Positions 1 to 11,352 of a stretch of 64,000 bases of DNA are shown here, in pieces. The stretch's first letter is position 1, and every line of letters starts with the position of its first letter. This DNA is from Mixophyes australis (taxonomy: Eukaryota; Chordata; Amphibia; Anura; Limnodynastidae). A model generated the notes under the pieces. The model was not told where the DNA came from, did not search any database, and saw nothing but the letters and a program-made list of their open reading frames with translations. Location: positions 46,849,061 to 46,913,060 of the forward strand of contig JAVHZZ010000009.1 in assembly GCA_036250195.1 (NCBI GenBank). The letters are read 5' to 3'. The position numbers were made by a program, and so were the translations under genes.

Positions 1-580
1 TCTTCTGAGTGCCTCAAATGCCATACATCTACTAACCCCATTTCCTCAACCAGAACAGAAAAAGCGGACTTAGAGTTGCCAACTACAGCATTTTTCTCTC
101 GCCATCTGTCCACCTCTCCATTTATCACATTATTAAAATCCCCTATACAAATGGCTGGAACATCTGGGAACAATGCCATGAATTCTCCACATTTCCTTAA
201 CACCTCACCATTATACGGTGGGGGTATATATACAGCTAACAGAATCACCGGAACCCAATTAATGACAGCCTTCATCAATACAAACCTTCCCCCTGCATCC
301 ACTTGAATTTTTTCCAAGGAGAAGCAGAGACGTTTATGTACCAATATAGAGACCCCTCGAGAATTAGTCGTGTACGTAGAGTGGTATGCCCTACCTACCC
401 ATGCTTTTTTAAGAGCGAGTATTCTATCACCGTGTAAGTGAGTCTCCGATAGACAGACAATATCAGGATCATTTTTTCTAATTTGTCTTAGTACAAGAGA
501 ACATTTCACAGCATTATTTAGGCCCTGCACATTCCAGGAGAGAATTTTCAGCTCCTTATCAGATTTACCAGAATACATAT
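1..580 (-). CDS. LINE ORF2 endonuclease domain (L1/Tx1-like), partial
   Basis: The minus strand is open from an ATG at 578-580 to the window edge, so this is the N-terminal 193 codons of a longer protein. The start gives KILSWNVQGLNN, followed by DIVCLSETHL and later AICIGDFNNV. These are the conserved blocks of the apurinic-like endonuclease of L1-type LINEs (the Asn, Glu and Asp metal-binding positions). The enzyme nicks target DNA so that the reverse transcriptase can prime on it. I saw no stop codon in the visible part. The reverse transcriptase half would lie left of the window. The wording of the motifs fits the L1/Tx1 clade of amphibians and fish better than CR1 or RTE, but the clade call is inference. 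Confidence 0.8.
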
Positions 581-1040
581 AATAGTAGTCCCTCTTATCT
601 CACTACCCCGCATCCCACACCCCTGCAGAGCATACATTGACATACTTATAAGCACATATAATCCTTGTCTATATATTTGCGATAACATTAAAACTACCCA
701 CAACTTAAATAACTTTAATACTAAACCCATACCCCCACCCTGTATACTCCACCCAACTTAAGTATACCTTAAACCCTAACTAAAATTACCTTAAGATATT
801 CAGCAGGCCAGCACACTACCAAAAAAGGTCACCCGCCAACCCGCAAAATACCAGAAGATAGAGGAAGGAAAAGGAAGGAAGGAAAAGGGGCGAATTGAGA
901 CAAGAGAGGAAAAGAACGGCCTTAAAGCCATGGGCTCTCCAGCCCATTACATTTTTTTTTATTTTTTTTACAGTGGACCTTTCAATATTAGTTTGAAAAT
1001 CACAGACCCCAACTGAGCGAAATACATTTTTTTTTTTTTT
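581..1040. other. AT-rich stretch upstream of the LINE ORF, no gene seen
   Basis: This stretch holds a purine-rich block around 850-900 and a T-run at 1027-1042. It may be the region between ORF1 and ORF2 of the LINE (read on the minus strand), but I could not recognise ORF1 in it. Confidence 0.3.
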
Positions 1041-1283
1041 TTGTACCACAGAAGAGAAATTACATTATGTATAGCAAATACCATGCATAATATCAATGAC
1101 AAATCAGCAATGTCCAGGTTAGGAATATTGTTAGTTATTTATTTTGTATTAAAATGTATTCCAGTACTGGTGAAATTTTGTAATAAAACATTGAGTAGAG
1201 AAATTAAGAGAGTGAATAATATAGGAGAAGAAATTATAGAACTGTATGAACAAATTAAACCTCATAATCATAATATTGTGTGA
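1041..1283 (+). pseudogene. Possible retroviral Env transmembrane tail
   Basis: The frame is open for about 80 codons and opens with a non-ATG codon. It has one strongly hydrophobic segment (SRLGILLVIYFVLKCIPVLV) followed by a Lys/Arg/Glu-rich tail. It ends directly before sequence that looks like the U3 of an LTR. This layout (membrane anchor, short cytoplasmic tail, LTR) is what the end of a retroviral env gene looks like. No homology-grade motif is present, so it could also be a chance frame. It is a different copy from the env at 2249-3884. Confidence 0.3.
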
Positions 1284-1850
1284 TAGTTTAGAGAACTATC
1301 AAATGAGGGACTGTCAAAGATGTTTTATTTTGGATGAAGACAATTTATTAATATGAAAAGATTTACATTGTTTTATCTTATTTTAGTATATCATTACTAT
1401 TTGATGTGGTTTTATTATGTCAATTGGAGCCTTGTGTGTGAGCTGATGAGAGGGATATGAACAGGAATGAAAGAATTATTCAAATATCAGATGTTTCCAA
1501 TCAAGAGATGTTGAACAAAGACTTGCACAGACTTCTTCTCCAGGAGAACCAAAAGGATCAGGATACGCCTATACACCTTCTCAGCCAATTGTAATATGAC
1601 TTTTGTAAATTGTAGTACAACCTACTTTGGTTGGTACTAAAAGTATTTTTCTGGTCTGTTGGACGAACAGAGATTTCAGGACTGAAATTGAACCGATAAC
1701 GTTATCACAGAGCAAGCTTTTCATTTTTTTTAATTAATAAACCTTTCAAACTTTTTTTCTCCTAAGAGTTTCTTTAGCTGAAGATATTCAATTATTGCTT
1801 TAACACAGCCTGTCAGCCTGCCGGTACCATCGGTGATCTGGTCTTCTGGT
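1279..1850 (+). mobile_element. Possible LTR fragment after the Env-like tail
   Basis: The stretch follows the Env-like tail directly, contains a polyadenylation-type AATAAA near 1737 and a T-rich run after it. I found no second copy in the window and no clear TG...CA ends, so borders are approximate. It does not resemble the LTR at 3886-4282. The following 1850-2138 holds nothing I can name. Confidence 0.25.
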
Positions 1851-2138
1851 AATTATGTGTATATTGTATTCATTTTTTGGTGCAATCTTTTATTTTTGTA
1901 GGTCTCATGCGTGTCGGATTTATGGTAATTGTTGATACGATTACCACCACTTCAGGACTGAATGGCTATATACTATGTGCTGGATCCAGTGTGCTGAGTA
2001 TGTATTGGCTGTACTTTATTTTATGTAATTGTTATTTGTTACATCTTGCCATTAAATCTGTTTTGTGTGTTGGAACCACATTGATCGCAGCGAACAATAT
2101 TTATTGATAGCGACCAAATGAATATAACAGTTCTTTTC

Positions 2139-2249
2139 CAGGTCCTGTTGAAAACTCCCACTTCACTGAAACTTGAGGGGAAAGACACCTGGATCCACGC
2201 CTCCCACGGAAAGATTTTTACACAAGGGAAGTCAGGATCAGAAGTATAA
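2139..2249 (+). pseudogene. Retroviral integrase C-terminal end (pol), fragment
   Basis: The frame reads QVLLKTPTSLKLEGKDTWIHASH and then a stop at 2247-2249 (shown here only as a short C-terminal motif). The pattern V-L-L-x-T-P-T-x-L-K ... W-I-H-A-S-H is the typical last segment of gammaretrovirus-like integrases. The rest of pol is missing upstream. The stop codon TAA overlaps the env ATG by one base (TAATG), an arrangement that keeps the pol-to-env order of a simple retrovirus. The lost pol body points to a deletion or a truncated provirus. Confidence 0.75.
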
Positions 2250-3884
2250 TGATGTGTAAAAATATTGGTTTAAGATATAATAAAATGGCATGGGCAATAA
2301 TGATAGGATTATCATTAATGACAATAGACATAGTGCTTGCAATATATGCTGCATCTCTAGCATGGGAACAAACAAAGGGTTCAGACACCTTGCACAGAAC
2401 AGTCATGACGCTTCCCCTTTTTGAGACTTGTGAAACAGACAATGAAGTACAAAACTGTCTGTGCCCCTGTGAGGCACAGAAACAAAAGGGGTGTGTAAAC
2501 AAATGCAATAATAAAAAGGGAAGGTCTGAAAATGTTTTTTGCCTAGGCATGACCTTATCGGTCAGATTATCAGCAATAGCTCATGCTGGATATGTACTCA
2601 AAGCCCACCTACATCCCGATTGTACTCTTGGATAGCTGTTCCTTTATCCTTCCACGAAATGCTATGACTTCCACAACAATGGGTATACAATGCCTTCCTG
2701 ACAAGTCATTATCTTACTGAGCCAATAATATCACCCCCCAGATGTGTGTTTTCACGTAGGAGCCACTAAGGGGAAAGGTTAACATGAACTTTTGGCTTTC
2801 TAATGCAAACAATGATCCCACCATTAATTTGACACTAGTTGTGTCTAACACATCAGCAGGTATCACAGATTGCAGAAAAGCAAAAATTATATACATCAGA
2901 GTGGGAAAGGATAGCAATCGCCTCACAGCTATAAGATTCAGAACACCAGGTAACAGAACACAAAGGTGTCTAGAACAATGGCAGAAACAAGGGATGAAGG
3001 GAGAGTATAACAGCAAGGACAGGGTAAAGACCTGACTTCCAACAAGTAACCATAGCCTCTCTACTGCAATGTCTTATCAGCCACCAGAAGATGTTTATAT
3101 CATATGTAGGAAGAAGGCATATAAATGGTTGCTTTTTGGGTACACAGGAATATATACATTCGGTAGGCTTACTGCACAAACAATATTGATACCACATGAG
3201 GAACTGAAAACGTTAGTTTCTGAGGAATCAAGTCCTGTACATGACTATCAAGACAGAAGGGAGACTAAGGGTGCGTCCAAGACAGAGGGAAAGTACCAGG
3301 ACCTTTTCCGCACATGGTTTTGGATGAAAGTAGGGTACATTCCCTGTAGGATACCTTCTCTCATTTGGTACAGCAGGAACAGCCTATACCTTTAAACAAA
3401 TTAGAGATCTGGCACAACTGCTAGATAATATCACAGAGATTTATAATGAGACATTCAGATATGTGGCTACAGAGTTGAAAATGATTCATAAGAAGCTTGC
3501 ACAGCCTCGATTGATTTTGAAATATCTTACAGCATACACAGGTGGATATTGTCTGACCCTTTACACACACACACAGGATCTGTCTGCTGCACCTATTTTA
3601 CTGATATTAACACTGCAGATCTGGAAGAGGTTATCATACAACATATGGATGAAATTAGGGAACTTAAGAAAAAACAAACAAAGCCAGGGTGGGGATTTGA
3701 TGTCAGTGGCCTATCTTTGCTTAATCCCGCCAATTGGTTTGGAGGGATAGGTGAATGGATATCTAGTATATTATTGCCAATTGCTAAAGGCTTAGTGTTT
3801 CTATTATTGTTGTTATTATTATTATTATTATTATATGATAGTAAAAATTGTAATATGGCTGATAAAGAAGTTACTGACACTTAA
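2249..3884 (+). pseudogene. Endogenous retrovirus envelope gene, broken by frameshifts
   Basis: The N-terminal part (2249-2635) starts at an ATG that overlaps the pol stop, and has a hydrophobic signal segment at residues 13-38 followed by a Cys-rich stretch. Further pieces lie in other frames at 2784-3035, 3069-3395 and 3463-3600. The C-terminal piece (about 3549-3884) has the features of a transmembrane subunit: a heptad-like segment, a GGYC block, a CC pair, a Trp-rich membrane-proximal stretch (NPANWFGGIGEW) and a Leu-run membrane anchor encoded by a TTA/ATT microsatellite (3799-3837). The frame change at the Cys motif falls in a short CA repeat at 3562-3576. Several breaks make it non-functional. 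It is a remnant of a gamma- or epsilon-like endogenous retrovirus; the exact genus is not determined. Confidence 0.65.
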
Positions 3885-3885
3885 A

Positions 3886-4282
3886 TGTTGATCTTTTAAG
3901 AAACAAATGACGACACCAGAACTTCCAGAGACTCTTATGATCGCAGATATAAGTGAAAATCTGACATCAGAAAAAGGAGCTGCGCCCACGGCCTTGAATA
4001 TATCAGACAGGAGATAAACCACTAACCCCCCTGGGAGAATTCCTGGGAGAATGTAGAAAGGTTTGTGTAAAGGAAACATGCACAATAAGTGGTTAAGACA
4101 AAGATAAGACAGATAGGGGCGTAGTGTGCTGAAGTGCACTATTCTGATTCTGTATACCCAGAATATGAATATGAAGAATATGAATTTGCAAACAATAAAG
4201 CAGAGAATATTTTGAACACTCAGAACTTGCAGTGTGTTTTATTTCTATCCAGCTGTATTGAGCTCAAACACAAACTGTTAAA
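3886..4282 (+). mobile_element. Probable 3' LTR of the endogenous retrovirus
   Basis: It begins right after the env stop with TGTT and ends near CTTACA. It has a polyadenylation signal AATAAA at 4194-4199, followed by a GT/T-rich stretch (TGTGTTTTATTTCT). No matching 5' LTR lies in the window, so the borders are inferred. Confidence 0.45.
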
Positions 4283-5392
4283 CTGACACTTACAGGTGAA
4301 CTGACTGATTGGTGAAGACTCAAGGGGTTTGGATCCATCATGCTCCATGTTTGGTATTTAATAATTTAAAATTGAAACCTAATATTATATTTATGTATCT
4401 ATCAATCTATGTAGGAGACAGAGATAATAATTATTTATTACTAAAGTGTCATATTTCTTCCACAAGAATGCCACCATTGCCACCACCAACAACAGGAGAC
4501 TAGGGAGAGGACATGGAGGATTACAGGGAGGAACCAGATGAGGAGGACAGGGAGGGGCCACTGGATGCACCCGTGGATGAGACCCTGGAGTAATCTTGGG
4601 AGGAACCTCTGTTGATAGTGGACGAGCCCCAAGAGAAAACCCAGGAGTCCAAGCAGGACGAGACAGGGAGCCCATCCCAGGAAGTATTTTGATTTGATAA
4701 TCTAGTAGCATAGTTTAGTGTTTTTGGTCAGCACAAAAGCTTAGGCCTCAGATATAATTTATTTGCTAAATCTGTATTTGCCCGTGCCTAGACAATTATT
4801 GCTATTCTGCAAATGTATGACTTAATGGGCCTAATAAGTGTTTGCCTTAACTAAAGCAAGCCCCCACAATATATCTGCATGTGCCTCCAAAATGTAATCC
4901 TCTGGCTAGCACTGTGTTCACATTATGATGAATCTTTCAACAGATTCCTGCTAATGTAGCACCTCTAAACTCTGCAGAGCTAGTACATTTTGGTACCAAT
5001 TTACACCCAAACCACAAAGATATGTTTAAAACATTTAATAATGTTATGTTAAAATGTAGTGATTTCTTGTAAAAAAAAATTGAGGAACAGAAGAAATACT
5101 CCCCATGCACATTATTGTGCATATGATAGAAAATAAATCTATTTTAAAATATTGAGAGATGATTTAAAAAATATCTATATGCTTGTTTTAAAATGTGCCC
5201 ACACAGTAAGCATTTTTTATAAACGCAATTGTGTTCATGTTGCGTCTAAAGATGAATCACGCCCAGTATGCTAAATGACAACGTGTAAAAAATCTAAAAA
5301 AAATTACTACATTTTAACAGCCCAGGAAGAGTAATGTTATAGAGGCACAAAGGTAATAAACATATAATATTAATAAAAGATATAGCACTTAC
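4283..5392. other. Unassigned AT-rich DNA; part is intron of the ARL13-like gene
   Basis: No gene or recognisable element was seen. A GAG/GGA-rich block at 4490-4670 has short open frames in several phases, which I read as compositional. Bases just left of 5393 are intron following a GTAAGT donor on the minus strand. Confidence 0.4.
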
Positions 5393-5642
5393 ATTAAAAG
5401 TGGTTTCCCAGCCACTCTAGGGTGTTTCAGGATACTAGCAAGGATGCGTGAAACCTCCTGTATATGCTCAGGGTCACTGGCATCCACTACAAAGATAAGT
5501 GCATGGGCATGAGGATAGTATAATCTCCAGTTGGCCCTTGCCTTTTGTCCACTGGGTAGCTCGAGAAGAGTGAGGTCAAACTGATCAAGGCGAAGCTCGG
5601 TTTTGAATGGATCACTGCCTGAATACATCGGACATTGAGGAA
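5393..5642 (-). CDS. Single internal exon of an ARL13-like small GTPase gene
   Basis: The minus strand has a pyrimidine-rich acceptor ending TTTCTAG just before 5642 and a donor GTAAGTGC beginning at 5392, so this is a 250-base exon. The first two bases complete a codon from the previous exon, and the last two begin a split codon. The product segment includes WRLYYPHAHALIFVVDASD and HPRVAGKPLL. This matches the G-domain of ARL13-type GTPases, where a tryptophan, a paired tyrosine, the VVDSSD block and the RVAGKP block occur in this order just before the NKQD motif. The wording is closer to ARL13A than ARL13B, from memory of the families. ARL13 proteins act in primary cilia. The P-loop exon and the NKQD exon were not found in the window, so large introns or gene loss are both possible. 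Confidence 0.6.
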
Positions 5643-6796
5643 CTAGAAAGGGAATGAAGAAAATAAATTATACATATATTTGGAATATTTTATATATATT
5701 ATATACAAGTGCAGATGCACAATATGGCCAGTTTTAATTAAAATGTCCTTTTGTGACATAAGTTGACTTTAGCAGTTAATAAATCTGAAGGAACTAATCT
5801 ATTATATCATGATTAATACTATATTCATTACAGGAAATCTTGCTAAATAAAATAATATATCTGAAAATTGTTAAAACTTTCTTCTTGACACCACTTATAA
5901 TACAACTAATTATTTATATATATATATATATATATATACACGCACGCACGCACGCACACACGCACACATCATAATCATCATCATTTGTACTGCAGCACTG
6001 TACAACTGAGGACATTTGTCATTACATCACTCCCTGTACCATTGGAGCATATGTGCAGTCATATTCATACATACATATATAATATACATATACACACATG
6101 TATACATATATTGTGGGGTTTTAGCTGCTTTTCGGGTAAGCTCAGGAGAATTTAGCAGCATTAACCGACAGATCCACTTGTACAAATTTAAAACCAGCCT
6201 GGTTAGATTTTATTAGCATCAAAATAAAAACCATACATTATAATTTCTGGGCAATCAAACAATAACATAAAATCAAACCTGCTCATCTGAGCTCTAAGAC
6301 ACACAGAACCATGTGATGTGTGTCTTAGAGAGAAAAAATACCTCCCTTCCCAGACTCTACCAGTCATCTTCTCACATAGCCAGGGCCGAGTTTACCGCTA
6401 GGCAACCTAGGCACTTGCCTAGAGCTCAGCGGTCCCCAGGGGGCTCAGTGAGTGGTGGGGGCGCCAGCAAAGAAAAAAAAATGTGTCCGAGGGAGGAAAA
6501 CAAAATAAAAAAAAATCACGATTGCAGCTGCTCCCGGCAGCCTTCTCTCCTCCTTCTTACTCAGTTGTGTTCCACTGAATGTTGGCCGTGACGTCATCAT
6601 GCCCGTTGGCATATTCACTGAAGTCTCAGAGGAGCGGAGAGGAGCAGCGTGCACGACGGGGCAAGAAAGAAAGCAGAACAGAAGATGAAAAAACAGAAGA
6701 AAACAGAAGAGAAGAAAGCAATAGAAAGGTAAGCAAACTAACGGAGGCACAATGGCACACTATGAAAAAGGGGAAACCAATTGTTCCCAAAAAATT
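5643..6796. other. Intronic or intergenic DNA with microsatellites
   Basis: It holds a TA run (about 5914-5938) joined to CGCA/CA repeats (5940-5967) and further TA-rich repeats near 6070-6110. A stretch at 6380-6470 (GGCAACCTAGGCACTTGCCTAG and a G-rich follow-on) has the look of a dispersed repeat end. No gene was seen. Confidence 0.5.
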
Positions 6797-7046
6797 ATGA
6801 AGGGGCACAGAGGTGATGTGAAGGGGCACATGTGATATTGTGAAGGGGCAAAAGTGACAATGAAGGGGCATAATATGATGATGGTGGGACAAAAGTGACA
6901 ATTAAGGGGCACATGTGATATTGTGAAGGGGCAAAAGTGATGATGAAGGGACAAAAGTGACAATGAAGGGGCACAATTGATATTCTGAAGGGGAACAGTG
7001 TTAATGTGAAGGGGCACATGTGATGATGAAGGGACAAATGTGACAA
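6797..7046. repeat. Minisatellite, 20-22 bp unit, about 12 copies
   Basis: The unit is TGAAGGGGCACATGTGATAT or TGAAGGGGCAAAAGTGACAA with point changes. Alternating unit types suggest a higher-order pair. The frames on both strands stay open only because of the repeat, and I do not call them genes. Confidence 0.9.
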
Positions 7047-9249
7047 CTGCTAGTTTGTTACTAGGTACGTTGGTTGCTGCTGCTAGGTATGCCCCCAGTT
7101 AGGCAAGCCATACCCCAATGATATGGCCACACCTTCTTTGACAGCGCACCGCCGCTGAGTGGCACATAGCTTTCCTTCATACTCAGCTATAGGGGTATAT
7201 GGTATGCTAAAACTACATTGTGCTACAGATTGTTTCAGGGAGGGGGTCCCCACAACCATCTGTGCATACCCAACCCCTCTGTTCAAACCTATGTGGTTGA
7301 AACCCTTTGGCTGACAGGCATTATACCCTAGAGTGTCAGTGTGGATGTTTAGGAGGCTTACAAGGCAGAATGGTGGTAATAATATAAAAAAAATACTTTG
7401 AGTTGTGTAACCTAACAAACAAATCAGTTGATGTTCTAACAACCAATTTACAGCTTTGGTCTTGCTAGTAACAGTTTGGTGCCCCCCCCCCCCCCCCCCC
7501 CCCCCCAGCATCGCAAGCTGGGAACTGAAGCTACAGATAAATAAATTCAACTCGTGACTGTTCATGGGAGAAAGAAAACTACTGACATCCAAATAGGGAC
7601 TGGGGGCGTTGTTGAATATGTTATACTGTAGTTAGTAGCAAAGTAGGTTATATTCTTAAAAGACTTGGGAGGAATAATTAATGTAGTGAGGCAAAAGGCT
7701 CTATAAAAAAGTTATGCAAAATAAATGACCTCAGTTCAGAATCTTAAAAGGATATACTCATGTGTGTCTTGATTACTGGACTTCCAGTTAACTGGTTTAT
7801 AATAAATCACAGATAAGCTGAAGGATGTTGATAATTGAAAGAAGAAATACCTTAACAGTCAGCATTACCTTTTCTTCCTGCTCTGTGTTCCACAGATAAA
7901 CTAAAATTTAGTAAAGTGAAGAATCACTTTGTGCATATGGCATTTCTTCTTTGTGTTGTCTCATCCACGTAAGAGGTGAGACATCCATGATTAGCCTAAA
8001 ATAGCATTCTATCAGTTAACCCTTACGTGACTCAACTTCCCATTTAATAGTTAGGCACTCCCACTCAACTATGCTGTAATTTTTCTCCCCCAGGTATCAG
8101 TCTACTGTTCAGATATACCACAGGATATTCTTCTTTAATTTATTGTGACAGAACAGCACATAGTCCCATATCTGAGATGTCTGGCAGGGCAATAAACACT
8201 TTTTAAAATCAGGAGCAATAAACAAAGGCGGATTCGAAGTGTAGAGAGATGATGCAGCAGGAGAGCCAGGTATCAGCCCAGAGTGTTGTAGCAAGGTAGG
8301 AAGATGCTTCCAGAGTGTTGCTGAAAGGAAAAGGTCCAGAAGCTTAGTTCCGTATGAGCTGGATAATGCAGACAGCAGACAACATTAAGTTTCACTGTTC
8401 ACAATACCACAGTTCATATATCCAGTTGGGTTGGCACATGGTGTAGCAACAGATAAGCAAGTGTGAAGGGGTTGAACAGTAGCGAGTCCAAAAGTCCAGA
8501 GTCAAGTGGATACACAGCGTAGCAGTATTAATAGCAATGTAGGGAGATGGGTGGTATTGGTGCAGTATGGGCAGAAGGGAGATAATGGGGTAGTGTATTG
8601 AGAGGGGTTGTTTTGGGCCAGTGTGGGCAGAAGGGTGGTATTGGAGCAGTGAGGGAAAAGGGATGTTTGCAGCATGAGTGGGGGTGGATTGCTATAGTGT
8701 GGGACTGGTATACCCAATTGCTGTAATCTGGGAGTGGGGTTACTGTAATGTGGAGAGGTTGGTTTGTGGGGGAGTGTATCGCTGTAATGTCGGGGTGGTG
8801 TTACAGATTGCTGCAATGTGGGATTATAGCTGTAATATAGGGATATCCAGGGGTATTGCTGACTACTGCTATATTTGGTGGTTATTTTTTATAAATTATA
8901 TATATTATTGCTGTGATTGAGTTGCTAATGATCTGCTAGTTAGGAGAATTAGGCCCATTTTTTAAATGCGAATGCTGTGTAGATTTAATATTCAAGCTGG
9001 TTAGGGTATATATTATTTACTCAGCTTTCCAGGAAATGAAAAAGAACTATGCACATTCCAAAGAGGGCCCAACATATCAGGACCCGGCCAAGCAGCAGCC
9101 GAGTTTAGGAAACCAGCAGGACGCGTAAACTGTAAGAACAGCTAGGAAAGAGACTGTTTTGAATGTGGTGGAACTGTCTTGCGAACTAGGGCTAATTAAT
9201 TTTATACTACCTAAATCCCCCAGGACCCCGGCCATTTGCTATACCACCA
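7047..9249. other. Unassigned DNA with a 25-base C run and a G-rich degenerate repeat
   Basis: A homopolymer of 25 C lies at 7482-7506. The 169-codon minus-strand frame across it has no recognisable domain and I treat it as chance. A degenerate GTGTGGG/GGTATT-type repeat spans about 8530-8840. A stretch at 8100-8500 has the texture of an old LTR but no pair. No gene was seen. Confidence 0.4.
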
Positions 9250-9463
9250 CTTCTAAAATTATTTGGCCACACCTGTTAATTATTGAATTGAGGTGTTTCA
9301 ATCAGATCCGTTGCTAGAGGTGTATAAAATAAAGCAACTAGATATGCAGTCTCCATTTGCAAACATTTGTGATACAAAATGGGTCGTCCTGAAGAGCTCA
9401 GTGACTTAAAGCGTGGTACTGTGATAAGTCTGGGTTTTTATTTCGCTGCCTGGAGAATGTTAC
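9250..9463 (+). mobile_element. 5' part of an internally deleted Tc1-like transposon
   Basis: The stretch contains the start of a Tc1-type transposase (MGRPEELSDLKRGTVI, ATG near 9379) and then jumps to LPGECYL just before the target site. In the family these two blocks are about 150 residues apart, so the host transposon had already lost the middle of its gene. It continues at 19516 after the inserted LTR element. The left end is not sharply defined. Confidence 0.75.
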
Positions 9464-9468
9464 CTGTC
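9464..9468. other. Target site duplication ctgtc, left copy
   Basis: The five bases ctgtc flank the sushi-like element here and again at 19511-19515. With one copy removed, the Tc1 reading continues cleanly from LPGECYL to SDCIMP, which confirms the insertion. Confidence 0.95.
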
Positions 9469-9997
9469 TGTAACAGATACTGGATTACTATTACTAATCT
9501 TCATTAGCGCTGGCTTACCTGAGGTGCGGAGTCTAACGATCTCCCCGGTGTTCACCAAGAACCGCCACAAGGCGGGTTGGGCTTCGCTGGTCGCGATCCT
9601 CAAGTTCGCCCCAAGATGTAGTGCAGCGGAGTGGAGCGGAAGATGCGGAGTCAATCAAGTCGGGGTCGGTACAAGGGTCACAAGAGTAGAGGGATAGTCA
9701 GCAAGTCGGGTCGTTACACAGGGGTTGGAGAGCCAGGATAGTCTAACAAGCAGAGATCAGAACACAGGAAGACACAGGAGACGGGAAGACACAACAATCC
9801 ACGAAGCACAGGAGCCAGGAACATGTAAGTGGTAACTTGTTGCTCTGACAAGGCTGCAGTGTCCAGGTGAGCTTAATATAGTCTGTGGATAGTAAAAGCC
9901 GCCTCCCAGCCACAATCATGTGACCACCCAAACCAGGAAGTGCTGCTGTACACAGAGACAGGAAATCAGCAGCAGGAAAGAAAGTAAGTTTGTGACA
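9469..9997 (-). repeat. 3' LTR of the sushi-like element
   Basis: It has TG...CA ends (TGTCACAAAC ... CTGTTACA on the minus strand) and matches 19013-19510 over its length. A block near 9531-9575 is absent from the other LTR. Confidence 0.95.
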
Positions 9998-10012
9998 GTA
10001 CCCCCTCCCTTA
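9998..10012 (-). other. Polypurine tract of the sushi-like element
   Basis: The minus strand reads AAGGGAGGGGGTAC directly before the 3' LTR, the expected second-strand primer position. Confidence 0.75.
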
Positions 10013-10099
10013 AGGGTGGATTCCGGACACCTAACAGGGTTTTAGGGGAAATTTTTTATGGAACAGTTTGAGTAGACGGGGAGCGTGCAGATCAGTGGC

Positions 10100-10212
10100 T
10101 TATACCCAGGAGCGCTCCTCAGGGCCATAACCCTTCCAATCCACCAAGAACTGTATGGAACCTTGAACTTTGTGAGAATCCAGAATAGTCTTAATCTCAT
10201 ATTCCACTTGAT
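10100..10212 (-). pseudogene. Chromodomain at the integrase C-terminus, split from its gene
   Basis: The minus-strand frame has [11 protein letters not shown] and [14 protein letters not shown], the two halves of a chromodomain. Such domains steer chromoviral integrase to modified histones. An in-frame TAA lies at 10100-10102, and the upstream side is cut off from the rest of integrase by the Penelope-like element. The reading matches across the 10-base target duplication. Confidence 0.85.
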
Positions 10213-10996
10213 GGTTGAAAAAGAGGGATAGGCTGCGCTTCCTCCAAATATATGAAGCAGCCAAATGCGAACCTGAGATTGTATGGGGGACCCCTAAACT
10301 CCCAACAATGTTAGATACGTATAAAAATAGTCAGGTTCTGGGTGCTTGTAAAGGAAAGATATATCAATTTAATATGGATAGGTCCACAATACGCTCCGGC
10401 CGGAACGAGACAGCTTAGATGTGTTAAACAATAAACATACATCAATTGACACTGCCGAAAACAATGATAATGGTAAAAAACACTACAAACTCAGTGTGAT
10501 TGCACATATGGTTAGAGTGCACTTGCAAGCTACTAAAATATGAAATGACAATTGATATGAACCGCAAAAAGAAAATGTAAGGAAATATAATGTCCAGAGT
10601 TGTAAAATAAAAATGTTGGTGATGATGAAAAATGCAAGCAAAAATGAAATTGGTAGCCGTTACTCACATGAAGCAGGGATGTCTGGCTGTCTATAATGCA
10701 GACAGGCACTTAGTAGCGGTCCCAGAGTCTGTGCTGATGAGGTTAGATATAACGTTGATTTCAAAAAAGCACCCAGCAGAATGCCAATTATTAAAACAAG
10801 AACGAAGAAGAAAGTTCTTCTAGTTCCTAAAAGGAAATCCTCTCCTTCTTGTTAAAAGAAAAAATGATCCCGCTCAAATAGCGTGTGCACGCTGCGGGAT
10901 ATCTCCGTGTTGAGATTAAATGTATAGATATCAAAATGCCTCCAATAATGGACAGGTACCCAGCAGAATATAGGTGGTGATGATCCAAATGTAGTG

Positions 10997-11242
10997 CTCC
11001 TAATCCACCACGTAGTCTCTCTCTTTCTCATAAAGTTGAGGCTAAACAGGGGAAGCGGTAGTGCCGATGCGGATGAGCGCATACACGCTACAGGCTGGTC
11101 TCCGATGTGGATGTAGTCCTCCTAATCCCCAAACGTAGTCTCTCTCTTTCTCATAAAGTTGAGGCTAAACAGGGGAAGCGGTAGTGCCGCTGCGGATGAG
11201 CGCATACACGCTACAGGCTGGTCTCCGATGTGGATGTCTGTA
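10997..11242. repeat. Two tandem copies of a 123-bp segment in the Penelope 3' region
   Basis: The segment containing TAGTCTCTCTCTTTCTCATA begins at about 11011 and again 123 bases later, with few changes. It lies between the coding end and the 3' end of the element. Confidence 0.85.
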
Positions 11243-11299
11243 TATGGTAATGTAAGATGCTAGCATGCTAGTAAGTTGAATAAAACTGAGTTGAGGGAC

Positions 11300-11352
11300 A
11301 GGCTCCAACGCGTTTCGCCCGGTGGCAATGGCCAGTGGGCTTCCTCAGGGAT
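11300..11352 (-). ncRNA. Hammerhead-ribozyme-like core (candidate)
   Basis: The minus strand has CTGAGGA, then a GCCC/GGGC stem closing a loop, then GAAAC, which is the order and spacing of the conserved hammerhead core around stem II. Penelope-like elements are known to carry hammerhead motifs. I could not pair stem I, and stem III is at best very short, so activity is doubtful. Confidence 0.35.

Noticed and set aside
7083..7592. 169-codon minus-strand frame
   Set aside because: It crosses a 25-base C run giving poly-Gly and has no recognisable family.
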